Source of the DNA: Neurospora tetrasperma FGSC 2508 | Taxonomy: Eukaryota; Ascomycota; Sordariomycetes; Sordariales; Sordariaceae | Length of the DNA stretch: 64,000 bases | Direction of reading: 5' to 3' | Assembly: GCF_000213175.1 (NCBI RefSeq) | Contig: NW_009799103.1 | Coordinates: forward strand, 1,947,833 to 2,011,832 | Part shown: in pieces, positions 25,201-38,400 of the stretch | Layout: every line of letters starts with the position of its first letter | Numbering within the stretch: the stretch's first letter is position 1 | Notes under the pieces: model-generated | Database searches by the model: none | Seen by the model: only the letters and a program-made list of their open reading frames with translations | What the model was told of the DNA's origin: nothing | Program-made: the position numbers and the translations under genes

Positions 25201-28200
25201 ATATTTATTAAGGATTTCTCTTTTATAGTAAAACTATTTATTATATTTATAAGGAAGGGGGTCCCTTTCGAGTAAATTATTAAATGCGACTTAGCATTCC
25301 AATAGTTGAAAATGCTTTTTATAGAAGCCCCTATCCTTATATAGTATGATTCCGATCTATTTATATTTTTAAAGGCTAATTATAGTAATTATAGGTTCCG
25401 CGGTATTTTTATATAGGAGAGGAATAGTAGGAAAACTATAGCTGCATATTATTCTTAGAAATTTACTTTTATAGAATATAATTACTTAACTTGTAATAAA
25501 GAAATATTAGCAATCGTATAATATTTAGAAGAGTAATTAATAGAGTTTGAAAATTATAAAAAATTCATTATTATTACTAATTATTAGAATTTTAAGTATT
25601 TTATAGAGAGGTAGAAACTCTTTGAATATTAAATATATTAGGTTAAACTTCTCTGAGAATTTAATTTCGAAATTTAATATTGTCCGGGCAAATTTATTAT
25701 AGTATTTAATACTTTATTCCAGCGGAATTAGAATAAATATAATAAAGAGAATATAAAAGTAAAGGAAATATAATTAATTTCGTAAAAGGCTCTTAAGAAT
25801 TATATTTATATAGTAGCCTCTCTAATAACTATAAGGGAGGGTATAAAGGTATTTAAAAATCCGGAATTATAGTAATTCTATAAGAAGATTGCTTAATGAA
25901 TATAATCTACTAGAATATCCTCTAAATAATTACTAATAGCGACCGAAGCCTTCCTACTATAACCTAAAGCCTAAAAATACAATTAGGAGAATATTCAATT
26001 AATAATTTAGGGAGATTGTAGTATTAAAACTATATTTAAATTTCCGGAACCCTAATTATTATAAAAGCAACCGCCCTCTATATATCTCTAAAGGATTTAG
26101 AAAAAAATACTCTACGTACGTACGTTATCTAAGGGATATACGACTTAATTACCCTTAACTACCTTAGGAGAGAAGGAATAATATACACCGTTAATAGAAA
26201 TTTTTATTAGCCGTTAATAGGTATTTATATTTATTAGTTTATAGAGAATTATAATACTTATAAGAGGGTTAAATATTAAAGAGAATAAAAGAGTAGATTA
26301 TTTTAACTATTACCGATCCCGGATTAATTCTTTAAAAATATTTAAATAGATTTTATTACCAACCTCCTACCCTCAAAGGATTATATAAACCTTTTAATTA
26401 TTAAAGACCGGCTTAGTAAAATAGTAATCTTAAAGCCTATACTTACTATAGAAGTAGGAATAGTTATTAAAGCTTTCTTATAATATTTTGTATATTACTA
26501 TAATTAGCCCTAGTTTATTATTAATAATAAAAGTCTTAATTAAATTAATAGCTTTTAGAAATACATTTATAATTTCTTTAAAATAGAGTAGTAATTAAAT
26601 ATAACCTTCTATTCCCAAACCGACGGCGGGCTAGAGCGTATAAATTAAAAAATATAAATATTTGAAAGAACTTTTATAAATTATACGTAAAAATAATTAG
26701 GACTATTAATACTCCGCTATATAATTAATAATTAATAGTAGAATTAGTATTATAATTAGAATATTTCTATTTTTTATTACCTATAGCTATTATTTATAAT
26801 CCTCTATAACCGTTATAACCTAATTAATAAAAACCGAATTTACCGACCTATAGAAGAGAATTAAAAGCTTTATTATATAGTTATAATAAATTATAAATCT
26901 TTACTAAGCAATAATAATTATCTTAGTATAGGATTAGGAATATTTTATAAATTGTAAGAGGTAATTAGCTAAAGTCTTTAAGGAAGGGGATAAAATATAG
27001 CTAAACTTTAAGAATTTTAGAATTGAACGCCCCAAAAAGAAGTTAAATTGGGTTTACATTAAATATACGGTTTTAAAAGTTCTTAACCTATACGTTATAA
27101 AGTTTATTAATTTTACTATAGGGGTCTTTAATAAATTTTATATAAATTTCCTATAACGTACTTAAAATAATCCCCTACTAAGGTAAATTATTACTAACCC
27201 CTAACCCTTAACTATTATAATTAATAATAAAAAAGAATACTTTATAGAAGAAATCTTATACTATTAAATAAGGAAAGGATATAGAGAAGTATTAATAAAG
27301 TAGGTAGGATGGGCGGAATAAATATAGGAACCCTTATAAATAATATTTAATATTATAGTATTAAACTACTTTAAAATTAAATATAGCTTAACTATTACTA
27401 ATAATAATCCGGCCGAATATTTTATTATTAAATATAAAAAATAATAATATTAATTGCAAAAAGGAAAGAAGGGAACAATATTAATTCTAAATTTTTCTAC
27501 TTCTTCTAAATCTTTTTTTTATAATTATCTCCTACTTTTATTATATTTATCCTTACTTTTAAAGCCACTACCCAATTCTGAATTACTTTTAACTCGTAGG
27601 GAAAGGGTACTATTAATGGAAGGGAAGGGGGGAGGGGGGATACCGCTTTAATATAATATAAATATTCGTAGTTAATTAAATAAAAAAAAGAAGAAAGAAA
27701 TTAGTATTAAAGTTCTAGAGTAGGTAGAGAAATAAAAAGAAAAGGGTAAAAATAATATATTAATTAATAAATCCCTTCTTATATAGTTCGGTAGTATTCC
27801 TCTAAATATTTATATATTAATTAAAGTTCTCCTTTATTACTACTTTAATTATAACGCCGGTCGCCGCCTTTTAAATAGCGGTTGTACGTAGGGTTATAGG
27901 TAATATTTAATTATACTATTTACTATAATTATAATAATTAATATATATAATACAATTAAATACTATAAAATAAACCTACTCTATATTTAAATAAATAATA
28001 TAAGGTATAATAGATTCTTCGTACTCCAATTATTGTAAAAAGGTTAATAATAAAATAACGTTGGAGGGGAGATTTTAAGGGAGTAGAATATAAAAAAAAA
28101 GAATTTACTTTAATTTAATACTTTTTTACTAAGTATAAATTTGAGAGAATTATAGTAGTAATAACCGCCGGATAGCGGGGGCTAGAGGTAGCGGCCGGAG

Positions 28201-28987
28201 GGGAGGGGTACATTAGAATTTACGGGGGGGGAATTAGGGGGGCCGGCGCTAGTAGGGAGGAGCCTTAGGGGGGAAGGCCGGAGGGCGAAGTATTAGGGCG
28301 GGCGGAGGCGGGGGTTAACGGATTATTTCTAATAGTATAAGGGGTTTAGGGGTTAGAACCCGGAAGCGAAGCCGAATTAGCGGAGGAGGATAATATATAA
28401 TAAAGTATTTAAAAATATTAGGATAGTCGGAGGAGATAAGTTAGTATTAGATAGAGAAGGGAATAATATTATTTACTTTAGGGGATTAAACTATTACTAA
28501 AAAAAAGAAGAAAAGAGGGAGAAATTTAAAAAACGAAGGGGAGGAGGATTATATATAAAAATTTAGAGAGCGTAAACGCTAAGACTACTACCTACTACCT
28601 ATTATTACCTACTACTAACTATTATTTAATATTATAATTACTATACTAAATAAAAAGTACAAATATATCGGTTAGCTATATAGGAGATGAGCTTACAATT
28701 GAAATAGAAGTTGCGAATACATTAGGGACTAACTATAAAGGTAGGTAAGAGAGGGGCAGAGAGGGAGGGGGAGGAGGGGGGTAATATTATAGGGCTAGCG
28801 CTCGGGTTATAAACTCTAATCTCCAAAATTAGAGCTATTATTAACTACAATAGCGTAGAGCGCGCAGCCCTAATAAAAACCTCTTAACGCCGGTAGATCC
28901 GTATTTTAAATAGACTTTTCCTCCTTTATAGAACTTTAATTAAGCTATACAACCAGTACCCGTATTAACCGTACTATCCCTATTATA
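22222..28987 (+). mobile_element. D: Ty3/Gypsy retrotransposon with chromodomain-like segment, fossil, inserted in C's LTR
   Basis: The layout is complete: 203-bp LTRs (22222-22424, 28785-28987), exact target repeats AGTAG (22217-22221, 28988-28992), and a purine tract before the 3' LTR (about 28761-28784). Parts: gag-like region about 22600-23700, reverse transcriptase about 24450-25000 (NYRALNIITRANYYPLPL), RNase H about 25270-25700, integrase about 26100-26700, chromodomain-like segment about 27240-27340, then about 1.3 kb of non-coding 3' region. Broken, with dozens of RIP-type disruptions. It is younger than C. Confidence 0.93.
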
Positions 28988-30242
28988 AGTAGTACTATAG
29001 TTAGTATATTTACTATACTTAATACTATAGTACTAGGCTTACCGTAGGTAAGAGGTTACGTAATAGATCCATCTATAAGTAGATCTCACCCATGCCCTAT
29101 ATTTTACCCTAGCTGCGTATACCTCTTCCACTTCCCTTGTATAATAACGTATATCGTATCTTATACTTAACAGTATATTTCTATAATAACTACGGGATTT
29201 ATATTAGTACTATTGTCGAGAGGAGCGGTAGCGAAGGGATTTAGTTAGTAAAAACGATTATTACGGATAAGGATTATCGTTGAAGAATAAGAGCAACGGA
29301 GAGAGACTCTTCGAGCGTACTTACGGGAGAATAGTAACGGGTCTTAAAAAGAGGGTTAAATATAATATAACAGGTCTATTAGAGTATTATACAATAAGTA
29401 ATCGTATATAGTTGAAATACTATATTTAATAAAGAGAGTAAAGGAAGACTGTACTAGAAGGGTACAATTGAGAGAAGGTTTTATATAGTACGCTAAGACC
29501 GTACGGGCCAGGCAAATATGTGGATCCGACCAACTAGAAGGCGCGCATCCTTATCAATACGGCCAATCCCGGCTTGGCAGACTTAGTAAAGCCGAGTCTT
29601 TAATCCTAGGCGCTAGCCCTATAATACTACTAATTCAACAAATATAATAAATAATTAACTATAGGGAGTAAAAGAGAAGAAGAGGAAGTACGTATCTAGT
29701 TGTACGATTAAATATAGGAATAAAGTAGGTCCTAAAAGAGGATACAACCAATAGGGGAAGATAATAAGGATACACCCAACTAAAGAGCGCAAATAAAAGT
29801 ACAAATTACAGGAATAGTCTTAGCAATCTTAGCAACTAGTCTAGCTCAGCTATAATATTACCCCCCCCCCCCTGCGCAAAGAAGACTTAGACCTAAAATC
29901 GAAGAATAACTACTAAAAATCTATTAAGCTATCAATCTATATAACTATCAAAGTACTTATAGAGCTTCAACTTAATTCTATATTCTTAGGACTAAAAGAC
30001 TAATTAATCTAGGTCGCGGCTCTATTTGGCTAATCTATTACTATAATATATATGCTCCAATTTACGTTCGAAGTCGTCTAACAAATAAGAAGCGCCAAAA
30101 TCGTAGCTTAAAATAGAATCGTCGTTATCGTTAACATTATCGTTAACGTTATTATCTTATAGAGTTACAATAATATTGAGCTAAGTATAAGAAGTTAAAA
30201 CTTAGGGAGCCGTAGCTATAGTACTAGGAGCGGGAGGCAGAG

Positions 30243-31026
30243 TGTTGGGCTTACTATATATATTATATAATATTATATATATATAACGGATTTACGGAGC
30301 TATCTTATACCTTACGAGTATAAGCAACTATATATGGGTAATATATACTATATATATATACCTAGTATTTTTGGTTGATTTTTATCAATTTTATTCGATT
30401 ATATATATTCGTGGTTGAAATTCTACTATATAACCCTAACCCTTGTAGAGGGTAGTCTACCAGGCTTGCTAAGGCGGCCTAAAAACCTAGTGTAGCCCAG
30501 GGAGGCCTAAGGAGCTTCAAAGAGCTCTAGGGTAGAGGAAATCTCCCGGGTAGACAGGGGTCGAAATTAAAAGTGGAGACTTAATCTCGTTTACTTTAAC
30601 AGTTTCACCACCACCCCCTTCAGTCATTTCTTGACGGAAATAAATAAATAGACCATCTCCGAAATTTTCAGAAGCCGAAGAATCCGACGGAACAAACGGC
30701 TAGTCCGTAAGACAACTGGTTAGCTCAGAAAATCTATAAGAAGGAAGCCTTCCCTCGAGGAAAAAGCTTTCTTACTTCTCTATAGTCACTCTTCTATATC
30801 TTTACTAATATAAGAGCTACACACACAAACTACATACCTTTCTACTCGTCTTTAACTCCTCTATACGCCTATGCCTCAAGAAATCTCGATTTCTTACACT
30901 GCAACCCTTTTCCTCCACAAAAGAAAGAAAGACTATTTCTATCTTTTTATCCATTCTTCCAACTTTTCTATCTACAATACCGTTATTGCAACTACCCTCC
31001 TCGAGGACCCAAATTCCTCTTCTTCA
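30243..31026 (+). mobile_element. G1: solo LTR, inserted in H
   Basis: A 784-bp TG..CA segment with exact target repeats CAGAG (30238-30242 and 31027-31031). Related to G2 through the shared AT-palindromic head and the CTATAGTCACTCT-type middle. It is longer by an extra AT-rich block near 30290-30365. The open frame 30871-31065 runs through its end and is not a gene. Confidence 0.88.
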
Positions 31027-32665
31027 CAGAGCCTTACGGGAAGCTACATAATTAAGTTCAATTGAATTCAATATAGTTTGAATAGTATCGATATTCATTA
31101 TATCCTTATTTTTATAATTATTGCCGCTATATTTACTAGAGAAGTAAATAGAACCGAAAATCTCCTTCAATTTATTAATATAATCTACGTAAGTAGTTAG
31201 TTAGGGGCGAATTTATAGCGCGTACTTGCATATTTCCTTATTAAAAACCTAACGAAGGAGAAAAATCTTTATAGGCTTAGACTAGGAATTTACTTAAGTT
31301 TTATAGAAAAGACGTTTAAATTTAGTAAGAAAAATATTGAAGGTATCGTCACCCTATTGGAGAACGTACAAAGTAGCTTCAATTTACTAAATTTTATTAG
31401 GATTATCGTAAATATAGGCCAATTAATTAAGGAGAGCTTGCGGATCGAAGACGCCGTTATCGGAGGATTAAATTAATTACAATATAATTAGGGCCTAAAT
31501 CTTTCTTTTAAACCGAAAAAAAACGTAAAAGAATTATACTTTAATATTATTAATAACCTTACTATTAAACCTAAATTTAATACAAATTATATATAACTAA
31601 ATCTTAAAGGAAAAATTAACTCTAGCAAACTTATTAGTATTGAATAATTTTACTTTAGAAATAAGGGTCTTACTAATAGTTTTAATTAAAAGAGAGAGCT
31701 TCTTATTTAAAAGGTTAATATTAGTATATAAGAGTTTAATTTTGTTATTATAATTCTAAAGTAATTACTCCGGGGTAATCTGGTTAGCTATAGGGGTAAT
31801 TTTTCGAGGGCGATAGGTTGGTAAGGAGAAATTGCGTAAGAGAGTGTAAGACTACTATAGTTGGCTAATATAGATATTAAGAATTATTAAGGTAAAAAAG
31901 AGAATAAATAAGCGTCTTCGTAGTAGGGGTAGGTTGAATTGCCTAATATTGAAGGCGGTGAAGCGAAAAGAGTAAATATTAAATATAATTTATATTAATT
32001 ATAGAAGTAGAGGGTTAATACTAATTGATTAGTACTAATAATGTAATTTAATAGGGTTGGAAAAAAGAAAGTTCAGATTCGGGATAGCTCCGCTAGTACA
32101 ATAAACCTTAAAATTACGTATAATCCTCCGCTTTTAATCGTAAACCTACTAGTATTCTAATAATGTAGTTTATATAATACTTCATAATTTCGCACTAGAG
32201 TTAAACCCAATTAGGTAGCGGGCGTTCCGTTTAATTGGCGTATAGAAATCGGGTTCCGTCGGTCGGATAATTGTTAATACGTTAGCCTTACTCTCAACGA
32301 ACGATTAGAGAAAGAGAGAGATTATAATCGCTAATTGGTTAATAGTAATAGAGCTCGTTATAGCTAATTAAAAAAGAGATAATTAATTAAATATTACAGT
32401 ACATAGACTGAGCGAGTAGCTGGCACTATTAAGTTAACGAATATAATAAATAATTAACTATAGGGAGTAAAAGAGAAGAAGAGAAAGTGCGTATCTAGCT
32501 ACACAACTAAATATAAGAATAAAGTAGGTCCTAGTAGAGGATGCAACCAATAGGGGAAGACGATAAGGATGTACCCAACTAGAGGGCGTAGATAAGAGCA
32601 CGGACTACGGGAGTAGTCTTAGTAGTCTTAGCAACCAGTCTAGCTCAGCTATAATAAGTTGTAAT

Positions 32666-34800
32666 TGTAATAAGTCTACTAGAGTGTTGTATAGCGAGTA
32701 GTTGTATAATAGTTGAAATACTATATTTAACGAAGAGAGTAAAGGAGGAAAGACTATATTAGAAGAGTATAGTCAAAAGAAGGTTTTATAGTTAGGCGTA
32801 CAAGCTATACAAATATGTAAATCCGACTAATTAGGAGGGTTATATTCTTATTAATATAGTTAACCCACTGTAATAAACTTAGTAAAGCCGAATTTTTAAT
32901 CCTAAGCACTAGCCTTATAATATTACCCCCCTACTCCTCCTTTTTAGGAAGCGCGCTCTACTACCCTAGAAAATACTTTATTAAATATATAAAGAAATAA
33001 CTAAAGTCCCTTATAACCGTTTCCAATTAAATATTTAACTAAGTACAAATAATAATACTAAAAAAGAAAAATTTCTTTATTTAAGCCTCCGAATAAACGC
33101 TATACAATTACTTACCCTCTATCCGAATTAATAACTAGCGTACCCGCCGTTACCCTTACAGAGCTACGCCCTTATAACTGTAGGTATTAAGACTAAATTA
33201 AAGGTCTAAACTACGCCCATTAGGCGATTCCTCTTCCGTAGAGCTACAAATCTATATACGCTAGCAAATAATTAAATTGTAATTATTACCCAATACTTCG
33301 TATCACTCTACTTCTCTTACTAGTAGGAGCCTTATCTTTACTACTATAAATATAGTTCAATAGTTCTTATACTTATAAAATATAATATTTATTACCCTCC
33401 TCCGATTATATTTTCTAATAGACACCGTTAATATAATTACACTATAGAGAGTATTTTACTATAGTTTTACTTACACACCCGACTAGCAGGTAGTATACCC
33501 AGCAAACCAAGAAGGCTCTCATCTACTCCTAATATTATTAAATATATCTTAGTCCAAGTCTTCCTTCTCTTCAATATTACTACCGTAGCTGTCTAAGCCT
33601 CCACTAGATTGTAGCCAGACCGTGTTCATCTTCGAAATCTGAGGGCACTTTTTAAACTAGTATAAACCGCTATCGCAATTAGTACACTTGCCTTCCTTCT
33701 TCCACCTATTTCTCTACTTCTATAACGGCGACGGTTTTAATACTATTACTAAAGTATTAATAAATGTATCTATAGGAATATTAATATTATTATTATTAAC
33801 CGGTTGCCCCGTAGAAAACGAGACGAAAAAAATATTATTATTAAAATGGCTAAAGGATTTAAGTAGTAGTAAATATTATTTAGGCACGTTGATTTTTTCT
33901 AAAAGCCATTACTTCCAATCGTTATTTAGGGAGGCTATCAACTAACTAATTTTAGCTACTTCTAACGAAGAATTAGCGTAAATGCAATAAAGTACTTTCT
34001 TAAAGTAGGCGAAGAAAACTACTATCAACTCGCTTAACTTCTAATAAAGTGAGTAAAACTCTTAGCCAACGTACTTTATAGTATTAAGATCGCTATAAAT
34101 AAACCAGAGCTTATCGAAAAGGGCGGCGGGCGATCTTTATAATAGGGAACTAGTAAAAGCATAAAGTAGCTTCTTAATAGTAGGCAATAAGTAAGTGAAG
34201 AAATAGTAGAACTACGCTTTCCAATCATTAATAGCAGGGCTATTTATATAGAGTTTCGCTTGCTTGTTCAAAACCTAGGTTTCAAAATCTTCTTTACTAC
34301 TAACGAACTTTTTAAACTAAGGAAGTACCTACTTTTAAGAAACGGCAGGCCTTAAAATAACCTCGGTTAGTAATATTTAAAAGACGGCTGTAAATTACTA
34401 TAAACGTTCTTGGGAATTTTAAAATTAAAGGATTATAGGGAAAGCGGTTAGCGTTATAATTATAAATAGAGGAGGGGAGACTCTTCGAGCGTACTTATAA
34501 AAGGTCGGCAATAGTATTAATTTAAGAAGAGGGTTAAATATAATATAACGGGTCTACTAGAGTATTATACAGCGAGTAGTTATATAATAGTTGAAATGCT
34601 AAATTTGATAAAGAGAGTAAGGGAGGAAAGATTGTACTAGAAGGGTGCAGTTAAAAAAAGGTTTTATAGTTAGGCGCACAGGCTATACAAATATATAAAT
34701 CCGACCAGTTAGGAAGCTTATATTCTTATCGATACAATTAACCCGCCTTAGTAGACTTAGTAAAGCCGAGTCTTTAATCCTAGACACTAGCTCTATAATA
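32666..34800 (-). mobile_element. A3: pol-less LTR retrotransposon, fossil, inserted in T
   Basis: 257-bp LTRs (32666-32922 and 34544-34800) with exact target repeats GTAAT (32661-32665 and 34801-34805). 2,135 bp in all. The polypurine tract lies next to the left LTR, so the sense is minus. The interior is a gag-like region homologous to A2. Only 4 bp lie between the right target repeat of H and the first base of A3. Broken, heavily RIP-mutated. Confidence 0.92.
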
Positions 34801-34805
34801 GTAAT

Positions 34806-35433
34806 TGCTTTTAAGGTTTTAGACACTCCTTATTTTCAATTTTATTTATAACTATATACTTATAAGAAATATATGTCAAGGATAGCCTTAATAAGACGAT
34901 TCGAATAGTACTATTTCTATAGCGCTCGGACTACCCGTTGAAGTAATGCAATTTTGAGGGGGTAGTATTTTATTTTTGTTCTTTTAATTCTTTTCTATTC
35001 TTAACCCCAATATTAATATAATAAATAAAATACAGTTATATAGAAGATAGCCTCAATACGGCAGTTCTAATAATATTATTTCTATAAAGTATAAACTACC
35101 TATTAAAGTAAGGTAGCTTTAAGAAAGTAAAAGCTTTAAAGTTCAAAGCCTTGCATTTCGACGATTATTAGTCGTATGAGAAAACTAAGATCACTATTAG
35201 AATTAGGATAAAAGGTTCTCTATAAACACAATTTACATTCTTTTTTTTTTAATTTTCTTAGATTTGAAATATATAGTAATCCTTAATTATTCTTCTGCAA
35301 CTAACAGCTAAAAAGTGCAAAATACACTCAAACCTATTACTACAAAAACAGGAGGTAGGGTCGGGGGTAGGGTGGGTTTTAGAAGTTAAGTGGGTCTAAG
35401 AACTAAGACTAGCTTAGTACCTATAATTAGCAA
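34806..35433 (+). repeat. T left inverted arm, inner part
   Basis: Begins TGCTTTTAAGGTTTT and matches the reverse complement of about 47660-48304, including GCAAGGCTTTAAACTTTAAA seen from the other strand. It ends at the B insertion site (AGCAA, 35429-35433). Two more copies of the CGGACTACCC-type subrepeat lie near 34920 and 35085. Confidence 0.9.
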
Positions 35434-38400
35434 TGTTATAGGACTGGCGCCCGATAAGGCATTTAGCTCTAATTGGCCAGACTTGAGTGCTAAGACGGCA
35501 ACCTATATTGAGACTACCCTAATCAATTCGGACTACAGTACTACGGTGCTCTAGGCTTCTAGAGTATTCTCTTACTACAATAGACTACAAGGCACTACTA
35601 GAGTGTATAGCTATTTAAAGTCTAGTATTTAACCTACCTATAGGGTAGCGTACTCTACTTTCTTTCTTTATAGAACCTTAATATATATATAGTAGCTAGT
35701 ACCCGTATATCGCTCTATTATCCTCTTATATTAAATTCTACCTTCTTATTAGTTAACTTTTGGAAGGAAGGACTACTTATAATTAATAGTATAGCGTATA
35801 TTAGTATTAAAATAGTTTTCCTTTCTATATTAAACGATAACGACGATACTAATACTAATATAGAAGCTTCCTGCAATGTTCTAGTAATTAGGAGTATTAG
35901 AATACCCCCTAATATTACCGGTGTATTTAGTAATTTACTCCGAGTTCTATAGGCTAGCTTAAAGTTGAAGGGGAAGGTTAAGTCTATAATCCCCTTTTTT
36001 GTCTATTCCTAGCCTACTCTAAAGTTTAAATTTACGTACCCTATTAAATAGGATTCCCCTAGTAGTAGTAAGGATAAAGGAAAGTCTAAGTCCAATGACG
36101 ACGAGGAATCCAATAATAATTTTAATAGACTATACTAATAGAAACCGCTCAAATTCCTTAAATAGGATAGTAAACCTACTACTTTCCTCTTCTATTATAA
36201 TAAGTTAATTAAGACGTATAATATAGACTTTAAAGCTAGTTTATGTACCGATCCCAACGTTATATAGATTGAAATTTTTAATACTTTATTAATTAATAAA
36301 TAGTAGTGGCTAGAGGGCTATTAGACTGCCTATACCTTCTTTAATAATAAGGAATCGACCGAACTATTCGAGTAAATTCAATAAGTCTTTAATACTTATT
36401 ATACCTAAAATTACGCCTTTAATAACCTCGATAAGATAAAATAGAAGGACGGCGAACTATTCTCTGAATTCTTTACTAATTTTGATAATAAGCTTTTAAA
36501 AGCTGGCGGTTATAATTAGGATAGCCGCATTAAACTAGGGTTCCTTCATTATACTATTAATAAGAAATTTAGTAATTATTTTTTTACTATTAAATTCTTT
36601 AATATTTATTTCATTTGCGTAGAGTAGTTTTAGAATATTACTTATAAGTATAAGAAGATTGTAGAATTCCGAACCCTCTATTAAAATTACTTTTAGAATA
36701 GTAATTAGAGTAACCGGCGGTTTAGAGTATATTTTCCTATTGTTTCCAGTTCGGGCCGTTCTAGCTCTTAGTATTAGACCTGCAGTTCCCCTTCCGCCCT
36801 ATCCTCTAGGATTCGATATAATACCAATAGTAATATTTTTATAGGTATAATTAATATTTGCAGTACTTATAGTAGAAGTTTTTCTTCTACTTAGTAAAAA
36901 GAATAAGTTAAATAGGTATTGTAAGAAGAGAAGGATAAGCACTATACTGAAGGATAGTATATTTACTATAGCGCTATTAATTATATTATTATTAAATACT
37001 TTTACTTTCTTATTATAAACCCTTAAAGTAAAAGAGTACGTATTTAGGCTATTTAGGTAGCCTTATTATTCGATAAGGAGTTTCGAGTAATTAAAGTCTT
37101 TAATTCCGAATCGGATTAGGGAAAAGAATAGTTCTAGTACGAAGTCGGGTGTTAGAACCTACCTATAAGGTATTAAATAAAGTACAAAAATTTAAGACCT
37201 AAATAGAAATTGGACTAATTCTAATACTAATTATTATTAATTCTACTAATTTAATCTATACCCTCATTAATAAAGGTTACTAGTACTATACCGCTATTAG
37301 TAAAAATATTGTTCGGGACCTCTGAATCCCTATTGTTCCGATTCCGGCCTGATAAACCCGGGGTATTATAGTAATTATAGAAGGTACTTCTATTTAAATT
37401 ATTACTTATTTTCTTATAGAGTTCTAAGGTTATATTTTATTAGTTTGTATATATATAGTGCCAGAGTTCGAGTACTCCGTTATCCTTAGAAAACCGTGAT
37501 TAATAATTAATTAAGTATATTTAATCCTTTACAAAAAGAAATTTTAGTATACCTATTCTTCAAAGAATTTAAAGGAGTAATGTACGTCTTTACTATTATT
37601 TTTGTTGGGTATATTCGCTGAATTATTGAATAGGAAGGCTGGGTCGTTATAGAAGCCTTTATATTCGCTATACAGTTCGAGGATATTAAGAAGGTTCTAA
37701 TTTTTAAATAGGTTTAGACCGATAAAGAGTTCTAATGAATTATTCCTAAGAATTTTTGGGTTTTCATCCTCTTATTTAGGAAGTAAGAAGTAAATTGCTT
37801 TAATAATTATAAATTAGGGGTTAATTTAAAAATTGAGTTAAAGAAAGGATTGGATAGTAAGGACTTCCCTCTTCCCTTTAGCTTATTATATAATATATTT
37901 CGTGAAAAATTTTTAATATTTAAAAAAACGCTCCGGCATTTAATAGATAAGGGATTTATCCGGGTTAATAATTCGGCTATTAGAGTCTCCGTCCTCTTTA
38001 TTTGGAAGTTAGACAAAGGTTTTTATTTTTAGTATAATTATTAGGCCTTTAATATAATTATTCGAGCGGACTAATACCCCCTCCTACTTATCCGGGAAAT
38101 ATTCTAAATATTTGAGGGTATAAAGTAGTTTTCGAAAGTAAATATAGTATAAATATTCTATAAAATACGGATAGCGGAAGGAGAGGAATATAAAATAGTA
38201 TTTCGAATATACTATAGTCTCTTTAAGTAGTTTATAGTCCCCTTTAAGTTATATAGAGTTTTAGTTGCCTTTTGGCGGTATATTAATTAAGTATTGTAGG
38301 AATTCTTTAACAATTTTTATTTAATATATATAAATAATATTCTAATTTTTACAGATAGGTTTTGGGAAGATTATATATAGAAGGTTTATATAGTATTTAA

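Larger units (their letters stand above)
13026..29188 (+). mobile_element. C: Ty3/Gypsy LTR retrotransposon, fossil, inserted in A1
   Basis: The 5' LTR is 13026-13257 (232 bp). The 3' LTR is 22186-22221 plus 28993-29188 (36 + 196 = 232 bp), split by element D. Target repeats are ACTAC at 13021-13025 and 29189-29193, exact. Parts in order: gag-like region about 13520-16250, interrupted by repeat E1; solo LTR G2; reverse transcriptase about 18300-18750; RNase H about 19100-19600; integrase core about 20100-20750. The order RT before integrase defines Gypsy. Broken, with dozens of disruptions of RIP type. Confidence 0.92.
11187..29626 (-). mobile_element. A1: pol-less LTR retrotransposon, fossil, inserted in the LTR of H
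   Basis: Two 261-bp LTRs (11187-11447 and 29366-29626) face the same way, with target repeats CTGCT (11182-11186) and CTACT (29627-29631). The polypurine tract is next to the left LTR, so the element reads on the minus strand. Without element C it is about 2.27 kb and carries only a gag-like region. Same family as A2, A3 and A4. Broken, with many changes of RIP type. Confidence 0.9.
11148..32656 (-). mobile_element. H: small LTR retrotransposon, fossil, inserted in T
   Basis: The 265-bp right LTR (32392-32656) is uninterrupted. The left LTR is 11148-11186 plus 29632-29857, split by A1; 39 + 226 also gives 265. Target repeats AGCTG (11143-11147) and AGTTG (32657-32661) differ by one transition. 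A polypurine tract (minus-strand sense) lies next to the left LTR at about 29858-29872, setting minus orientation. The interior (29858-32391, less solo LTR G1) is about 1.75 kb, too short for a pol gene, so H is non-autonomous. It is old, heavily RIP-mutated and broken throughout. Confidence 0.88.

Noticed and set aside
32392-32656. A solo LTR inserted into an A-family LTR.
   Set aside because: Apparent A-family sequence on both sides was misleading. The segment is the complete right LTR of H, and A3 starts separately at 32666.
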